64,000 nt of DNA from Chryseobacterium camelliae (GTDB lineage: Bacteria; Bacteroidota; Bacteroidia; Flavobacteriales; Weeksellaceae): the NCBI RefSeq assembly GCF_030818575.1, contig NZ_JAUTAL010000001.1, forward strand, positions 2,914,001-2,978,000, written 5' to 3'. The position numbers were made by a program, and so were the translations under genes. Numbering within the stretch: the first letter of the stretch is position 1; each line of letters starts with the position of its first letter. This document shows, piece by piece, positions 44,742-53,874 of this stretch. The notes under the pieces were generated by a model. That model had not been told where the DNA came from and did not search any database. It saw only the letters and a list, made by a program, of their open reading frames with translations.

Positions 44742-47042
44742 ATGAAAAAATCAGTTCTAAAAATATCAGCATTGTTCCTGGGTGTCACGGTTTTTGCCCA
44801 GAACATTCAGACTGTATCGAATTCTGAAGGCCCTGTTTTAGGCTATTCAGCAGATTCAGGAATTAAAATCCTGACAGTCAATGGAAAAAAATTCAAAGAT
44901 CTAAACAGAAACGGCCGGCTAGACCGGTATGAGGACTGGCGCCTGACTGCCGAAGAAAGGGCAAAAGACCTTGCCGCTAAAATGTCGGTTGAACAGATAG
45001 CTGGCCTGATGTTGTACAGCGGACACCAGTCGGTTCCGGCGCCGGCGGATGGCATACGAGCGGGAAAATACAATGGAAAGCTGTATAAAGAGAGCGGCGC
45101 AAACGCCTGGGACCTTACCGACCAGCAGAAAAAATTCCTGAAAGAAGATAACCTCCGCCATGTATTGGTGACTACTGTGGAATCTCCCGAAATAGCTGCC
45201 CGCTGGAGCAATACCTTGCAGGCTTATGTGGAAGGTCTCGGTCTCGGAATCCCGGCCAATAACAGTACCGATCCAAGGCATTCGGCTACCGTTACCGCAG
45301 AATTTAATGAAGGGGCCGGCGGACAGATTTCTCTCTGGCCGGACGGACTGGCCATGGGAGCTACATTTGATCCGGAACTGGTAAAGAAATTCGGGAATAT
45401 TGCAGCACAGGAATACCGGGCTCTGGGGATTTCAACTGCTCTTTCGCCTCAGATTGACCTGGGTACGGAACCCCGATGGTATAGGATTGCCTACGTATTC
45501 AGTGAAAGCCCTGAACTGACTACAGATATGGCAAGGGCCTATATAGACGGTTTCCAAACCACGACAGGAAAAGGAACGGCTAAAAACGGATGGGGAAATA
45601 AAAGCGTCAATGCTATGGTAAAACACTGGCCCGGAGGAGGTCCGGAAGAAGGCGGTCGTGATGCACACTGGGCCATGGGTAAATATGCCGTGTACCCCGG
45701 AAATAATTTTCAGACCCACCTGAAACCCTTCACTGAAGGAGCCTTCAAGCTGAATGGAGGAACAGGCGAAGCAGCTGCCGTAATGCCTTACTACACCATC
45801 AGCTACAACCAGGACCAAAAAAACAGGGAAAATGTTGGCAATGGTTTCAGCAAATATATCATTACCGACCTGCTCCGCGGAAAATACGGCTATGACGGCG
45901 TGGTATGCACAGACTGGTTGATTACGGCAAATGAGCCTAAAACTCCGGGACTATTTGCCGGGAAACCGTGGGGCGTTGAGAAAATGTCTATCGCCGAGCG
46001 CCATTACAAAGTCCTGGAAGCTGGTGTAGACCAGTTCGGTGGCAATAATGACAAAGGCCCTGTTTTAGAGGCTTATCAGATGGGCGTAAAAGAGCACGGC
46101 GAGAAATATATGCGCAACCGGTTTGAGCAGTCGGCAGTCCGGCTGCTGAAAAATTTCTTCAGGACAGGCCTGTTTGAAAACCCTTATGTAAATGTAGAGG
46201 AAACGAAAAAGATCGTTGGGAACCCTGATTTTATGAAAGCAGGTTATGAAGCGCAGGTAAAGTCTATTGTAATGCTGAAAAACAAAGGCAACATCCTTCC
46301 CGTGAAGGAACGAAAAACCGTTTATATCCCCAAAAGGTATTCTCCCGCTACCTTCAACTGGTGGGGAATATATACAGCGCCATCCCTCGATTATCCTGTA
46401 GATACAGAAAAAGTAAAAAAATATTTCAATATAACGGATGATCCCGCCAAAGCCGATTTTGCGTTGGTTTTTGTAAAAAGCCCTCATAGCGAAGAAGGTG
46501 GTTACAGTGATATCGATGCCGCAGAAGGCGGAAACGGATACCTCCCGATTTCCCTCCAGTATCAGACGTATACAGCAACAGAAGCACGTGCGAAAAGCAT
46601 TGCTGCCGGGGATCCTGTGGTAGCTCCTACGGTAAAGGACCGTACTTTTAAGAATAAAACATCTACGGCAGCCAATTTCACAGATCTGCAAACCATTGAA
46701 AATACCTACAGGGCAATGAACGGAAAACCTGTGGTAGTTTCGGTAACGGCTTCAAAGCCTATGGTTTTTAATGAATTTGAAAAGCATGCCGATGCTATTC
46801 TGATGAATTTTAATGTTTCCAACCAGGCAGTGGTAGACATCGTTTCAGGAACATACGAGCCTTCCGGCCTGCTTCCGCTTCAGATGCCTGCTGATATGAA
46901 AACAGTAGAAGAACAGAAAGAAGACGTACCTTACGATATGGAAACGCATCTGGATTCCGAAGGCCATCATTATGATTTCGGGTACGGGATGAACTGGTCA
47001 GGGGTGATCAAAGATGCCAGGACCGTAAAATACAAAAAATAA
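44742..47042 (+). CDS. Glycoside hydrolase family 3 protein
   Basis: A 766-residue exported enzyme (signal peptide, cleavage after VFAQ). The GH3 barrel runs to about residue 470 with KHWPGGGPEEGGRDAHWAMG, and the nucleophile D391 lies in YDGVVCTDWLI. The second alpha/beta domain follows (about 500-740). The family hydrolyses beta-glucosides or beta-xylosides from the non-reducing end. It lies 11 bp after the receptor gene, in the same operon. Confidence 0.92.
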   Translation: MKKSVLKISALFLGVTVFAQNIQTVSNSEGPVLGYSADSGIKILTVNGKKFKDLNRNGRLDRYEDWRLTAEERAKDLAAKMSVEQIAGLMLYSGHQSVPAPADGIRAGKYNGKLYKESGANAWDLTDQQKKFLKEDNLRHVLVTTVESPEIAARWSNTLQAYVEGLGLGIPANNSTDPRHSATVTAEFNEGAGGQISLWPDGLAMGATFDPELVKKFGNIAAQEYRALGISTALSPQIDLGTEPRWYRIAYVFSESPELTTDMARAYIDGFQTTTGKGTAKNGWGNKSVNAMVKHWPGGGPEEGGRDAHWAMGKYAVYPGNNFQTHLKPFTEGAFKLNGGTGEAAAVMPYYTISYNQDQKNRENVGNGFSKYIITDLLRGKYGYDGVVCTDWLITANEPKTPGLFAGKPWGVEKMSIAERHYKVLEAGVDQFGGNNDKGPVLEAYQMGVKEHGEKYMRNRFEQSAVRLLKNFFRTGLFENPYVNVEETKKIVGNPDFMKAGYEAQVKSIVMLKNKGNILPVKERKTVYIPKRYSPATFNWWGIYTAPSLDYPVDTEKVKKYFNITDDPAKADFALVFVKSPHSEEGGYSDIDAAEGGNGYLPISLQYQTYTATEARAKSIAAGDPVVAPTVKDRTFKNKTSTAANFTDLQTIENTYRAMNGKPVVVSVTASKPMVFNEFEKHADAILMNFNVSNQAVVDIVSGTYEPSGLLPLQMPADMKTVEEQKEDVPYDMETHLDSEGHHYDFGYGMNWSGVIKDARTVKYKK

Positions 47043-47112
47043 AAACGGATCAGCAAATATCATCCGTTAGCAATTTAAATATTGAAACCAGTATTATTAA
47101 TACATTAATCAC

Positions 47113-47991
47113 ATGAAAAAATTAATCATAGCAGGACTATTCTTAATGGCAGCGGGCAGCATTGATGCCCAGAAGACCATACCACTTTACCAGGGCAAGG
47201 CACCCGGCACCGAAAGCTGGACCCAAAAAGAAGCCCAGCAGTATTCGGACCTCTTCAAAACAGAAGTCGTTTATAACGTCGCACAGCCATCCATGCTGGT
47301 TTTTGAAGCAGATAAGGCCAAAGCTAACGGAACCGTCATTGTTATTGCTCCCGGAGGCGGGTTTCAGAGCCTTTCCATTAACCGTGAAGGAATTGATCTG
47401 GCTAAGAAGCTTTCCGCAAAAGGTATTACTGCCGTTGTTCTGAAATACAGGCTGTTGGAGACCAAGTCCAATGACCCTGCCCGCGAAATGATGGAGAACC
47501 TTAAAAGCAGAACTTCATTTGATGAGCGTACCGCGCCCATTAAAATGATGGCCGGAGAAGATATCAGGACTGCGATTTCTTACCTAAGAACGCATGCTAA
47601 AGAAATGAATATCAAAGCAGACCGTTTAGGTGTCATCGGATTTTCTGCCGGCTCAACCGTTATTTTGGAAAGCGTGCTTCACAGCAGTGACGCCTCTACA
47701 ATCCCGAACTTCGCAGCATCTATATACGGAGGTCCTTCAGAAGACTTACTCAAGGCTGAAATACCTAAACCTCCCATTCCTTTGTTTATCTGTGCTGCCA
47801 GTGATGACCAGTTAAAGCTGGCTCCTAAATCCATCCTTTTGTATAACAAATGGACCGAAGCCGGACAGCCTGCCGAACTCCATATCTATGAGAAAGGCGG
47901 CCACGGATTTGGCATGGGAAAGCAGAATCTGCCTGTAGACCATTGGTCTGACATTTATATGGAATGGCTAGCCTTCCACAAGTATTTATAA
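47113..47991 (+). CDS. Secreted alpha/beta hydrolase (acetylxylan-esterase-like)
   Basis: A 292-residue exported esterase with a signal peptide (cleavage after IDAQ). HxGG-like IAPGGGFQSL forms the oxyanion region, GFSAGST holds the nucleophile S178, and GGHGFGMG the catalytic His. The layout matches BD-FAE-type esterases that remove acetyl groups from xylan or related polymers. Placement between two GH3 genes supports a role in decorated plant polysaccharide breakdown. Confidence 0.88.
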   Translation: MKKLIIAGLFLMAAGSIDAQKTIPLYQGKAPGTESWTQKEAQQYSDLFKTEVVYNVAQPSMLVFEADKAKANGTVIVIAPGGGFQSLSINREGIDLAKKLSAKGITAVVLKYRLLETKSNDPAREMMENLKSRTSFDERTAPIKMMAGEDIRTAISYLRTHAKEMNIKADRLGVIGFSAGSTVILESVLHSSDASTIPNFAASIYGGPSEDLLKAEIPKPPIPLFICAASDDQLKLAPKSILLYNKWTEAGQPAELHIYEKGGHGFGMGKQNLPVDHWSDIYMEWLAFHKYL

Positions 47992-48014
47992 CATCCAATT
48001 ACAAAATAGCACCT

Positions 48015-50474
48015 ATGAACAAGAACACATTTACGCTGAACGGTGTTTCCCGGAAAGTAAAATATTCCGGATTATTCCTTGCCCTGGTGGTTTCTTCACC
48101 TTACGCAAAAGGACAGGACACATATCCTGTAGTAAAAGCCGACGGAAAGAGCTTTAAAGATTTCAACAGAAACGGAAAGCTTGACGCGTGGGAAGATACG
48201 AGGCTTACAACAGACCAGAGAATAGATGCGATCATCCGGCAGATGACCAATGCTGAAAAAGCAGATCTCCTGATCGGGACGGGCATGCCCGGCATCGAAG
48301 TGCTTACCGGACCTGTAGGCGACTCTAAACAGGGGGCGGTTCCCGGCGCAGCCGGTGGAACCGCTTCCCTGGACCGGTTTGGAATTCCTCCGACAGTAGT
48401 AGCGGACGGACCTGCCGGCCTCAGAATATCGCCCACCCGGAAAAACGATTCAAAAACCTATTACGCAACTGCATTTCCTGTAGGCACGGCCTTAGCTTCC
48501 ACGTGGAACAAGTCTTTACTGGAGCAGGTCGGAAAAGCTATGGGTAATGAAGTGAAAGAATACGGAGTAGACGTGCTTTTGGCTCCCGCCCTCAACATTC
48601 ACAGAAATCCGCTCAACGGACGAAACTTTGAGTATTATTCAGAAGACCCCCTGATTTCAGGGAAGACAGCGGCCGCTATCGTTAATGGTATCCAGTCCCA
48701 GGGCGTAGGGACGTCCATCAAGCATTTTGCCGCCAATAATGAAGAAACCAACCGCCTGACGATTAATGTACATGTTTCTGAGCGTGCAATGCGTGAGCTT
48801 TACCTGAAAGGGTTTGAAATTACCGTGAAAGAATCACAACCATGGACGGTAATGTCCTCCTACAATAAAGTAAACGGGGTTTATACATCAGCCAGCAAAG
48901 ATCTGCTTACCCAGGTATTGAGGAAAGAATGGGGGTTCAAAGGCATTGTGATGACAGACTGGTTCGGGGGATTCCCGGGCTTTGAGTCTATCCGGAGCGG
49001 CAGAATTTCCGATGTCATCGCACAGATGAATGCGGGCAATGACCTGCTGATGCCCGGGATTCCGGCTCAGAAAAAGGTGCTGCTGGCTGCCCTTGATTCC
49101 GGAAAAGTATCCCAGGAAACAGCAAACCTCAATGTAAAAAGAATCCTGGAGTATATATTCCGTACGCCTACTTTTGCCGGTTACCAATACAGCAACCAAC
49201 CTGAGCTCAACAAGCATGCTGAGGTGACAAGAAATGCAGCATCCGAAGGCATGGTTCTGCTTAAAAATGAAAATAACACGCTTCCTTTCAGCAATAAACA
49301 GAAAGAAGTGTCCTTGTTCGGGGTAACTTCTTATGCATGGATTACGGGAGGAACCGGAAGCGGAAGCGTCAACAACAAGCATACGGTTTCCCTGCTGGAA
49401 GGGCTTAGATCAGCCGGATACAGGCTGGATAAGGAACTGGCTGACCTGTACATACCATATGCTGATAAGGAAGTGGCCGCTGAAAAAGACAGAAGGAAGG
49501 CCAAAGGAATACTGGCCCTGCCGGAAAGGCTTCCCGAAATGAAAATGGATGATGCCTTTATCGCTAAAAAAGCCGAGACATCAGAAATAGCTTTCGTAAC
49601 CCTGGGTAGAAATTCGGGTGAAGGTGGTGACCGGAAAATAGACAACGACTTCAACCTGGCTTCAGATGAGCTTGACATGCTGGATAAAATCTCTAAAGCA
49701 TTCCATAGCAAAGGGAAAAAAGTGGTGGTAATCCTGAATATCGGCGGTGTTATTGAAACAGCTTCCTGGAAAGAAAAAGCCGATGCCATCCTCCTGGCAT
49801 GGCAGCCGGGACAGGAAGGCGGACATTCGGTAGCTGATGTGCTTTCCGGAAAAGTTAATCCATCCGGAAAACTGACGATGACATTCCCGGTAAACTATAC
49901 AGATACGCCTTCAGCAAAGAATTTCCCGGGCATTCCTGCGGACAATCCTAAAGAGGTTACCTATGAAGAAGGCATCTATGTCGGGTACCGTTATTTTAAC
50001 ACATTTAATGTAAAGCCATCCTATGAATTCGGATATGGAAAATCTTATACCGATTTTACCTACCGAAACATCAAAATCAGTTCACCAACATCCAATTCTT
50101 CTTTTACCATAAGCATCGATGTGAAAAACACGGGAAAAACAGATGGAAAGGAAGTGGTACAGCTCTATTTATCGGCTCCGCATCAACTGACCGATAAACC
50201 GAAAGCTGAATTAAAAGCTTATGCCAAAACAAAGCTGCTGAAACCCGGAGAAACCGAAACCGTTACTATGACGCTTTCCCCGAAAGACCTCGCTTCATAT
50301 GTTACAGCAAGAAGTGCATGGATTGCGGAAGCAGGAAAATATACTGTATCAGTGGGGTCCTCATCCCTGGATATCAGGCAATCTGCAGATTTACAGCTTC
50401 CTAAGGAAATCACAGTTGAAAAAGTACAGCATGTACTTCCGGAAGACCAGCCGTTTAACGAGCTGAAGCCATAA
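48015..50474 (+). CDS. Glycoside hydrolase family 3 beta-glucosidase/xylosidase with Fn3-like domain
   Basis: An 819-residue exported enzyme starting MNKNTFTLNGVSRKVKYSG (ATG at 48015; the frame open from 47964 overlaps the esterase and is not used). Conserved GH3 blocks are ADGPAGLRI, NGRNFEYYSEDP and KHFAANNEETNR; the nucleophile D315 is in GIVMTDWFGG. The acid/base region (TLGRNSGEGGDR) and a C-terminal fibronectin-III-like domain (about 700-800) are present. Last gene of the operon, followed by a terminator. Confidence 0.93.
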   Translation: MNKNTFTLNGVSRKVKYSGLFLALVVSSPYAKGQDTYPVVKADGKSFKDFNRNGKLDAWEDTRLTTDQRIDAIIRQMTNAEKADLLIGTGMPGIEVLTGPVGDSKQGAVPGAAGGTASLDRFGIPPTVVADGPAGLRISPTRKNDSKTYYATAFPVGTALASTWNKSLLEQVGKAMGNEVKEYGVDVLLAPALNIHRNPLNGRNFEYYSEDPLISGKTAAAIVNGIQSQGVGTSIKHFAANNEETNRLTINVHVSERAMRELYLKGFEITVKESQPWTVMSSYNKVNGVYTSASKDLLTQVLRKEWGFKGIVMTDWFGGFPGFESIRSGRISDVIAQMNAGNDLLMPGIPAQKKVLLAALDSGKVSQETANLNVKRILEYIFRTPTFAGYQYSNQPELNKHAEVTRNAASEGMVLLKNENNTLPFSNKQKEVSLFGVTSYAWITGGTGSGSVNNKHTVSLLEGLRSAGYRLDKELADLYIPYADKEVAAEKDRRKAKGILALPERLPEMKMDDAFIAKKAETSEIAFVTLGRNSGEGGDRKIDNDFNLASDELDMLDKISKAFHSKGKKVVVILNIGGVIETASWKEKADAILLAWQPGQEGGHSVADVLSGKVNPSGKLTMTFPVNYTDTPSAKNFPGIPADNPKEVTYEEGIYVGYRYFNTFNVKPSYEFGYGKSYTDFTYRNIKISSPTSNSSFTISIDVKNTGKTDGKEVVQLYLSAPHQLTDKPKAELKAYAKTKLLKPGETETVTMTLSPKDLASYVTARSAWIAEAGKYTVSVGSSSLDIRQSADLQLPKEITVEKVQHVLPEDQPFNELKP

Positions 50475-50541
50475 TTTTTCCGGAACTGACGCACACCAAA
50501 TATTCTCTACATATATATGGTTATCTTTTTTATGTAGTCTG

Positions 50542-50570
50542 ATCCCGTCCTGATTTCAGGGCGGGATTTT
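50542..50570 (+). terminator. Terminator of the TonB-GH3 operon
   Basis: An 11-bp stem (50542-50552 with 50557-50567, one G-T pair), loop ATTT, then a T run. Confidence 0.88.
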
Positions 50571-50673
50571 TCAGGGATATGACCCTACCAACAATTGTTT
50601 TTCAAGGATAGAATAAAAACCAGAGCTGCCTATTGGTATATTGGTTACATTTGTTACTGTATATAACAAATCA

Positions 50674-51007
50674 GTGAAAAACACAATCCTTCTTTTTATC
50701 ATCATGCTCAGCCATGGAATTTTTGCTCAGAATAACCAGTTCACAATTGAATTGTATGCCCCGGAATATGAAAAAGATTCTCTTTTTATAGGTCCTCCTG
50801 CAAGCACGGGGATACTGGCCTGTAGAACCGTTCAGTGGGAAAGGTAAAATCATGAGTGCTGCAATCCGGCTTTCGAACGCATATTTGTCTGTCCTTTTGG
50901 AACCAGCAGGGCATCCAAAAGTGCTTATAAAAGATTACCATCCTCTGAATGATCTCGTTCATGATGTATTCCTTCATGAAAAACCATCCGCTTTTATCCC
51001 TATATGA
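50674..51007 (+). pseudogene. Remnant of an exported-protein gene
   Basis: From the GTG at 50674 a signal peptide (KNTILLFIIMLSHGIFAQ) and NQFTIELYAPEYEKDSLFIG are readable, preceded by a -7 element TACATTTG (50646-50653). The frame stops at 50847; the next frame is open through YWPVEPFSGKGKIMSAAIRL to 51007. This looks like a decayed gene whose 3' part is missing. It fills most of the 620-bp gap before the T9SS gene. Confidence 0.4.
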
Positions 51008-51096
51008 ACTGAATGAAATACCATTTCTGCATCAAAAGAATGAAATAATTCATCAGCGGAATTGCTTTTTAATTATCTTTAACAAAAATTTCAGAT

Positions 51097-52077
51097 ATGA
51101 AAAAAACTCTACTTACTGTATTGGCTGCCTGCGGATTATGCACAGCCCAAACCACCATTACCAAAGCATTCAATGATCCCGTTACCGGAGATGTCGTGAA
51201 CAATGTGAATGTTAACGGAACCGTGAATAATTCCGCTACAGGAAGCAATGCGACCTTTTCCAACGGCAGTCTTACTGCCGGTTCTGCCTCTCCTTCTACC
51301 TATTCTGCACCTACCGCTTCTGAAATAAGCAGTTATCCTGGAACGACCATTAAAATGGTCAACGGGACCACAACCGCCTATTTTAAAGCATCGGCTTCTA
51401 AACTTGAAATCACCGCTTTGGTGACTCCCGACGCTACCCTGAACTTTTCGGCCAATAACGGAACCTATATCTCCTATCCTGCGGCTTATGGTTATGCTGA
51501 AACGGATACTGCACAGGGAACCTTCACTGCGTCAGGTGCATCCGGAAATTTCAGCGGAACCATTAATATTTCGGCTGATGCTTCAGGAACGCTTATTATC
51601 GGGAATAAAACTTATACTAACGTGCTGAGAATAAAATCAGTACAGAATTTCAACCTTACCAGCAGCGGCTTTCCTTTGGGTACGGTTTCCAATACTTCTT
51701 ATATGTATTATGACGCCACCCACAAGTTTCCGTTGCTGAGCTCTACTACTGCCAATATCAATATATCATTACTGAACATCAACCAGACGACCAACACAGC
51801 GCAGGCTTTAAATGAAACATTCCTGGCCGTTCTGGACCAGCATTTCAATAAGGAGCGTTTAAGCATATACCCTAATCCTGCTCAAGATGCTGTTCAGATC
51901 AGAGGCAATACAGCAGCATTTTCCTCAGCGCGTATTTACAGCCTTGACGGGAAAATCCTAAAAACATCTGCGTTGAATTCCGGTACAATTGATGTTTCAG
52001 AACTTCCTTCTGCCACTTATTTTATTGAATTTACAGGAAAGGAAACTAAAGAGGCACATAAGCTGATCAAAAAATAA
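51097..52077 (+). CDS. T9SS type A sorting domain-containing protein
   Basis: A 326-residue exported protein with a signal peptide (MKKTLLTVLAACGLCTAQ), a Thr/Ser/Asn-rich beta-type middle part, and a C-terminal type IX secretion signal (about 250-326: LSIYPNPAQDAVQIRG, ARIYSLDGKIL, TIDVSELPSATYFI, HKLIKK). It is thus carried across the outer membrane by the type IX system and likely anchored on the cell surface. The role of the middle part is unknown. Confidence 0.9.
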   Translation: MKKTLLTVLAACGLCTAQTTITKAFNDPVTGDVVNNVNVNGTVNNSATGSNATFSNGSLTAGSASPSTYSAPTASEISSYPGTTIKMVNGTTTAYFKASASKLEITALVTPDATLNFSANNGTYISYPAAYGYAETDTAQGTFTASGASGNFSGTINISADASGTLIIGNKTYTNVLRIKSVQNFNLTSSGFPLGTVSNTSYMYYDATHKFPLLSSTTANINISLLNINQTTNTAQALNETFLAVLDQHFNKERLSIYPNPAQDAVQIRGNTAAFSSARIYSLDGKILKTSALNSGTIDVSELPSATYFIEFTGKETKEAHKLIKK

Positions 52078-52099
52078 GTCTGCTTACAACAACAACAAC

Positions 52100-52128
52100 A
52101 TCCGTTCAGATTTCTGGACGGATTTTTT
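52100..52128 (+). terminator. Rho-independent terminator
   Basis: A 10-bp stem (52100-52109 with 52114-52123, one G-T pair) and T run, 22 bp after the T9SS gene. Confidence 0.85.
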
Positions 52129-52249
52129 ATTTTTTAAATAAAAATTCATTATTTTTTAATGTAAATATTACACTTGTTGTGTTAAAAATTAATAATATTG
52201 CCCACTTTTTGTATTCAGGTAAATATCTTAAATTATTAAATCCAGAATC

Positions 52250-52999
52250 ATGAAAAAATATCTGCTTTTTTTACCCTTTCTTTTCTCAACAGTCTCGGCA
52301 CAGGAAACCGGCACGGATGCTTCAGAAAAGATGAATATCATTAAAACGAATGTAACAGGTTATGTCTTCCGGAACATCAATCTGACCTATGAAAGGGCAT
52401 TTACACGATGGTTTTCCGTCAATATGGGATTCGGGGCGGTACCTGAAGGAAAAGTACCCTTCATCAATTCTTTCCTGAATGATGAGGATGAGAAAAGGTT
52501 CCAGAACCTTGACATAAAGGCATTCAATTTCACCATAGAACCGCGTTTTTATCTCGGCCACGGCTACGGCAAAGGTTTTTATGCAGCTCCTTATTACCGG
52601 TATTCAAAAGTAACCTCCAATACATTTGATTTTTATTACGACTATAACGGGCCAAACGGCATTTCTTACCGGATACCGCTTAAAGGATTCGGAAGTGTAA
52701 ACGGAAACAGCGGCGGAGTAATGGTCGGCGTACAATTCCTGCTGACCAGGAGGCAAAATCTGGTCCTGGATCTGTGGATAGCAGGCGCCCATTACGGTGC
52801 AGGAAAGGGGGATTTTACGATGACCAGCGATTATATCCTCACTCCTGAAATGCAGGCGCAGCTTAAACGCGAGATTGAAGACCTGGATATTCCTTATGTC
52901 AACTACTCTGTAGAAACAAATGAACGCGGAGCAAGAGTTATTGTAGATGGTCCATGGATCGGGTTCAGGAGCGGGCTTTCACTGGGTTATAGGTTTTAG
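52250..52999 (+). CDS. DUF3575-like outer-membrane beta-barrel protein
   Basis: A 249-residue exported protein (signal peptide ending VSAQ). Alternating hydrophobic strands (INLTYERAFTRWFSVNMGFG, FYAAPYYRYSK, GGVMVGVQFLLTRRQNLVLD) and the end FRSGLSLGYRF with a C-terminal Phe fit a small outer-membrane barrel; the layout matches DUF3575. Function unknown. A 13-bp hairpin follows. Confidence 0.8.
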   Translation: MKKYLLFLPFLFSTVSAQETGTDASEKMNIIKTNVTGYVFRNINLTYERAFTRWFSVNMGFGAVPEGKVPFINSFLNDEDEKRFQNLDIKAFNFTIEPRFYLGHGYGKGFYAAPYYRYSKVTSNTFDFYYDYNGPNGISYRIPLKGFGSVNGNSGGVMVGVQFLLTRRQNLVLDLWIAGAHYGAGKGDFTMTSDYILTPEMQAQLKREIEDLDIPYVNYSVETNERGARVIVDGPWIGFRSGLSLGYRF

Positions 53000-53024
53000 A
53001 ATTCAGTCAATAGGATATAAATGA

Positions 53025-53053
53025 GTTTCGGCGCAGGTTCCCTGCGCCGAAAC
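53025..53053. terminator. Hairpin between convergent genes
   Basis: A perfect 13-bp stem (GTTTCGGCGCAGG 53025-53037 with CCTGCGCCGAAAC 53041-53053) and a 3-base loop. There is no clear T run, but its position between convergent stops suggests termination on both strands. Confidence 0.6.
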
Positions 53054-53057
53054 GATG

Positions 53058-53270
53058 TTACCGGTAAGCCAGCCTGAATTTTTCCAGGATATTGTCTATT
53101 CTATGGCGCTGTACATATACGCTTTTTACTTCTTTATAGCGCGGGGACTTATAGAAAACCTCATAAAAATCCATGCTTCCGTTGCCCACTTTTGTTATTT
53201 TCTGTACTTCAATATTCAGTTTTTTCAGTTCGTCTTTAAAATCCTGAAACTCGTCATGTATGTTATTCAT
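53058..53270 (-). CDS. Small hypothetical protein
   Basis: A 70-residue protein starting MNNIHDEFQDFKDELKKLNI, helical and charged, followed by MDFYEVFYKSPRYKEVKSVY and a basic end. No family recognised. The in-frame extension to 53387 is AT-rich and unlikely to be coding. It is convergent with the barrel gene. Confidence 0.6.
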   Translation of the reverse strand: MNNIHDEFQDFKDELKKLNIEVQKITKVGNGSMDFYEVFYKSPRYKEVKSVYVQRHRIDNILEKFRLAYR

Positions 53271-53526
53271 CGATGTGGTTTTAGTTAGGTTTATTGCTTT
53301 ATAAATAAGAAAATCACAAATATTAAATAAATGTAGTGATTTTTTGATTATCAATAATATAATCAACCGTACATAGAGCAAAAACATTTTAAAAACGGTA
53401 TCCGATCATTCTGAATTACCTAAAGGTTAAAAATGTTCAATCGGCTATAGATGGGCAACCGCATTTTTCACTGTCATAAGATTTAACCTGAGCATCGATT
53501 ATCCATCATAGAAATAAATATATGCT

Positions 53527-53874
53527 ATGAAAACAAAGCGGACAGCAGTACTGATTTTATTATTGATTTCCGGCGTTATTTCTGCCCAGCAGAATGACAC
53601 GAAGATCATCATAAAAGATAAAAAAAGACATGCTATTGAAAACACATCCCGTCAGCAGAATATGCCTCACTTCATTCAGTTCGGCATCATGTCACATTCC
53701 CATGATCAGTTCAGGGAAAAGTATAAGGTGGATGTAGTCTATGAAAACTGCGTCATTGGCCCATTGCGTTCACAACAGGCAAAGGAAAATAATAGGGCAA
53801 TTGCAGCATTCCTGACAAAAAAGTACGGTGAAAGCTGGAAAAAAGACCTGGAGATTATCCCGTACGGACTATAA
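53527..53874 (+). CDS. FEKKY-like exported protein
   Basis: A 115-residue protein with a signal peptide (LILLLISGVISAQQ). The segment FREKYKVDVVYENCVI matches the FEKKY-motif proteins of flavobacteria (F-x-x-KY-x-V-x-x-x-Y-x-x-C). Function unknown. Its stop overlaps the stop of the convergent ABC transporter gene by 6 bp. Confidence 0.75.
   Translation: MKTKRTAVLILLLISGVISAQQNDTKIIIKDKKRHAIENTSRQQNMPHFIQFGIMSHSHDQFREKYKVDVVYENCVIGPLRSQQAKENNRAIAAFLTKKYGESWKKDLEIIPYGL

Noticed and set aside
47162..47443. Frames within the esterase and GH3 genes, for example 47162-47443 and 49333-49542
   Set aside because: Out-of-frame shadows of clearly coding sequence.
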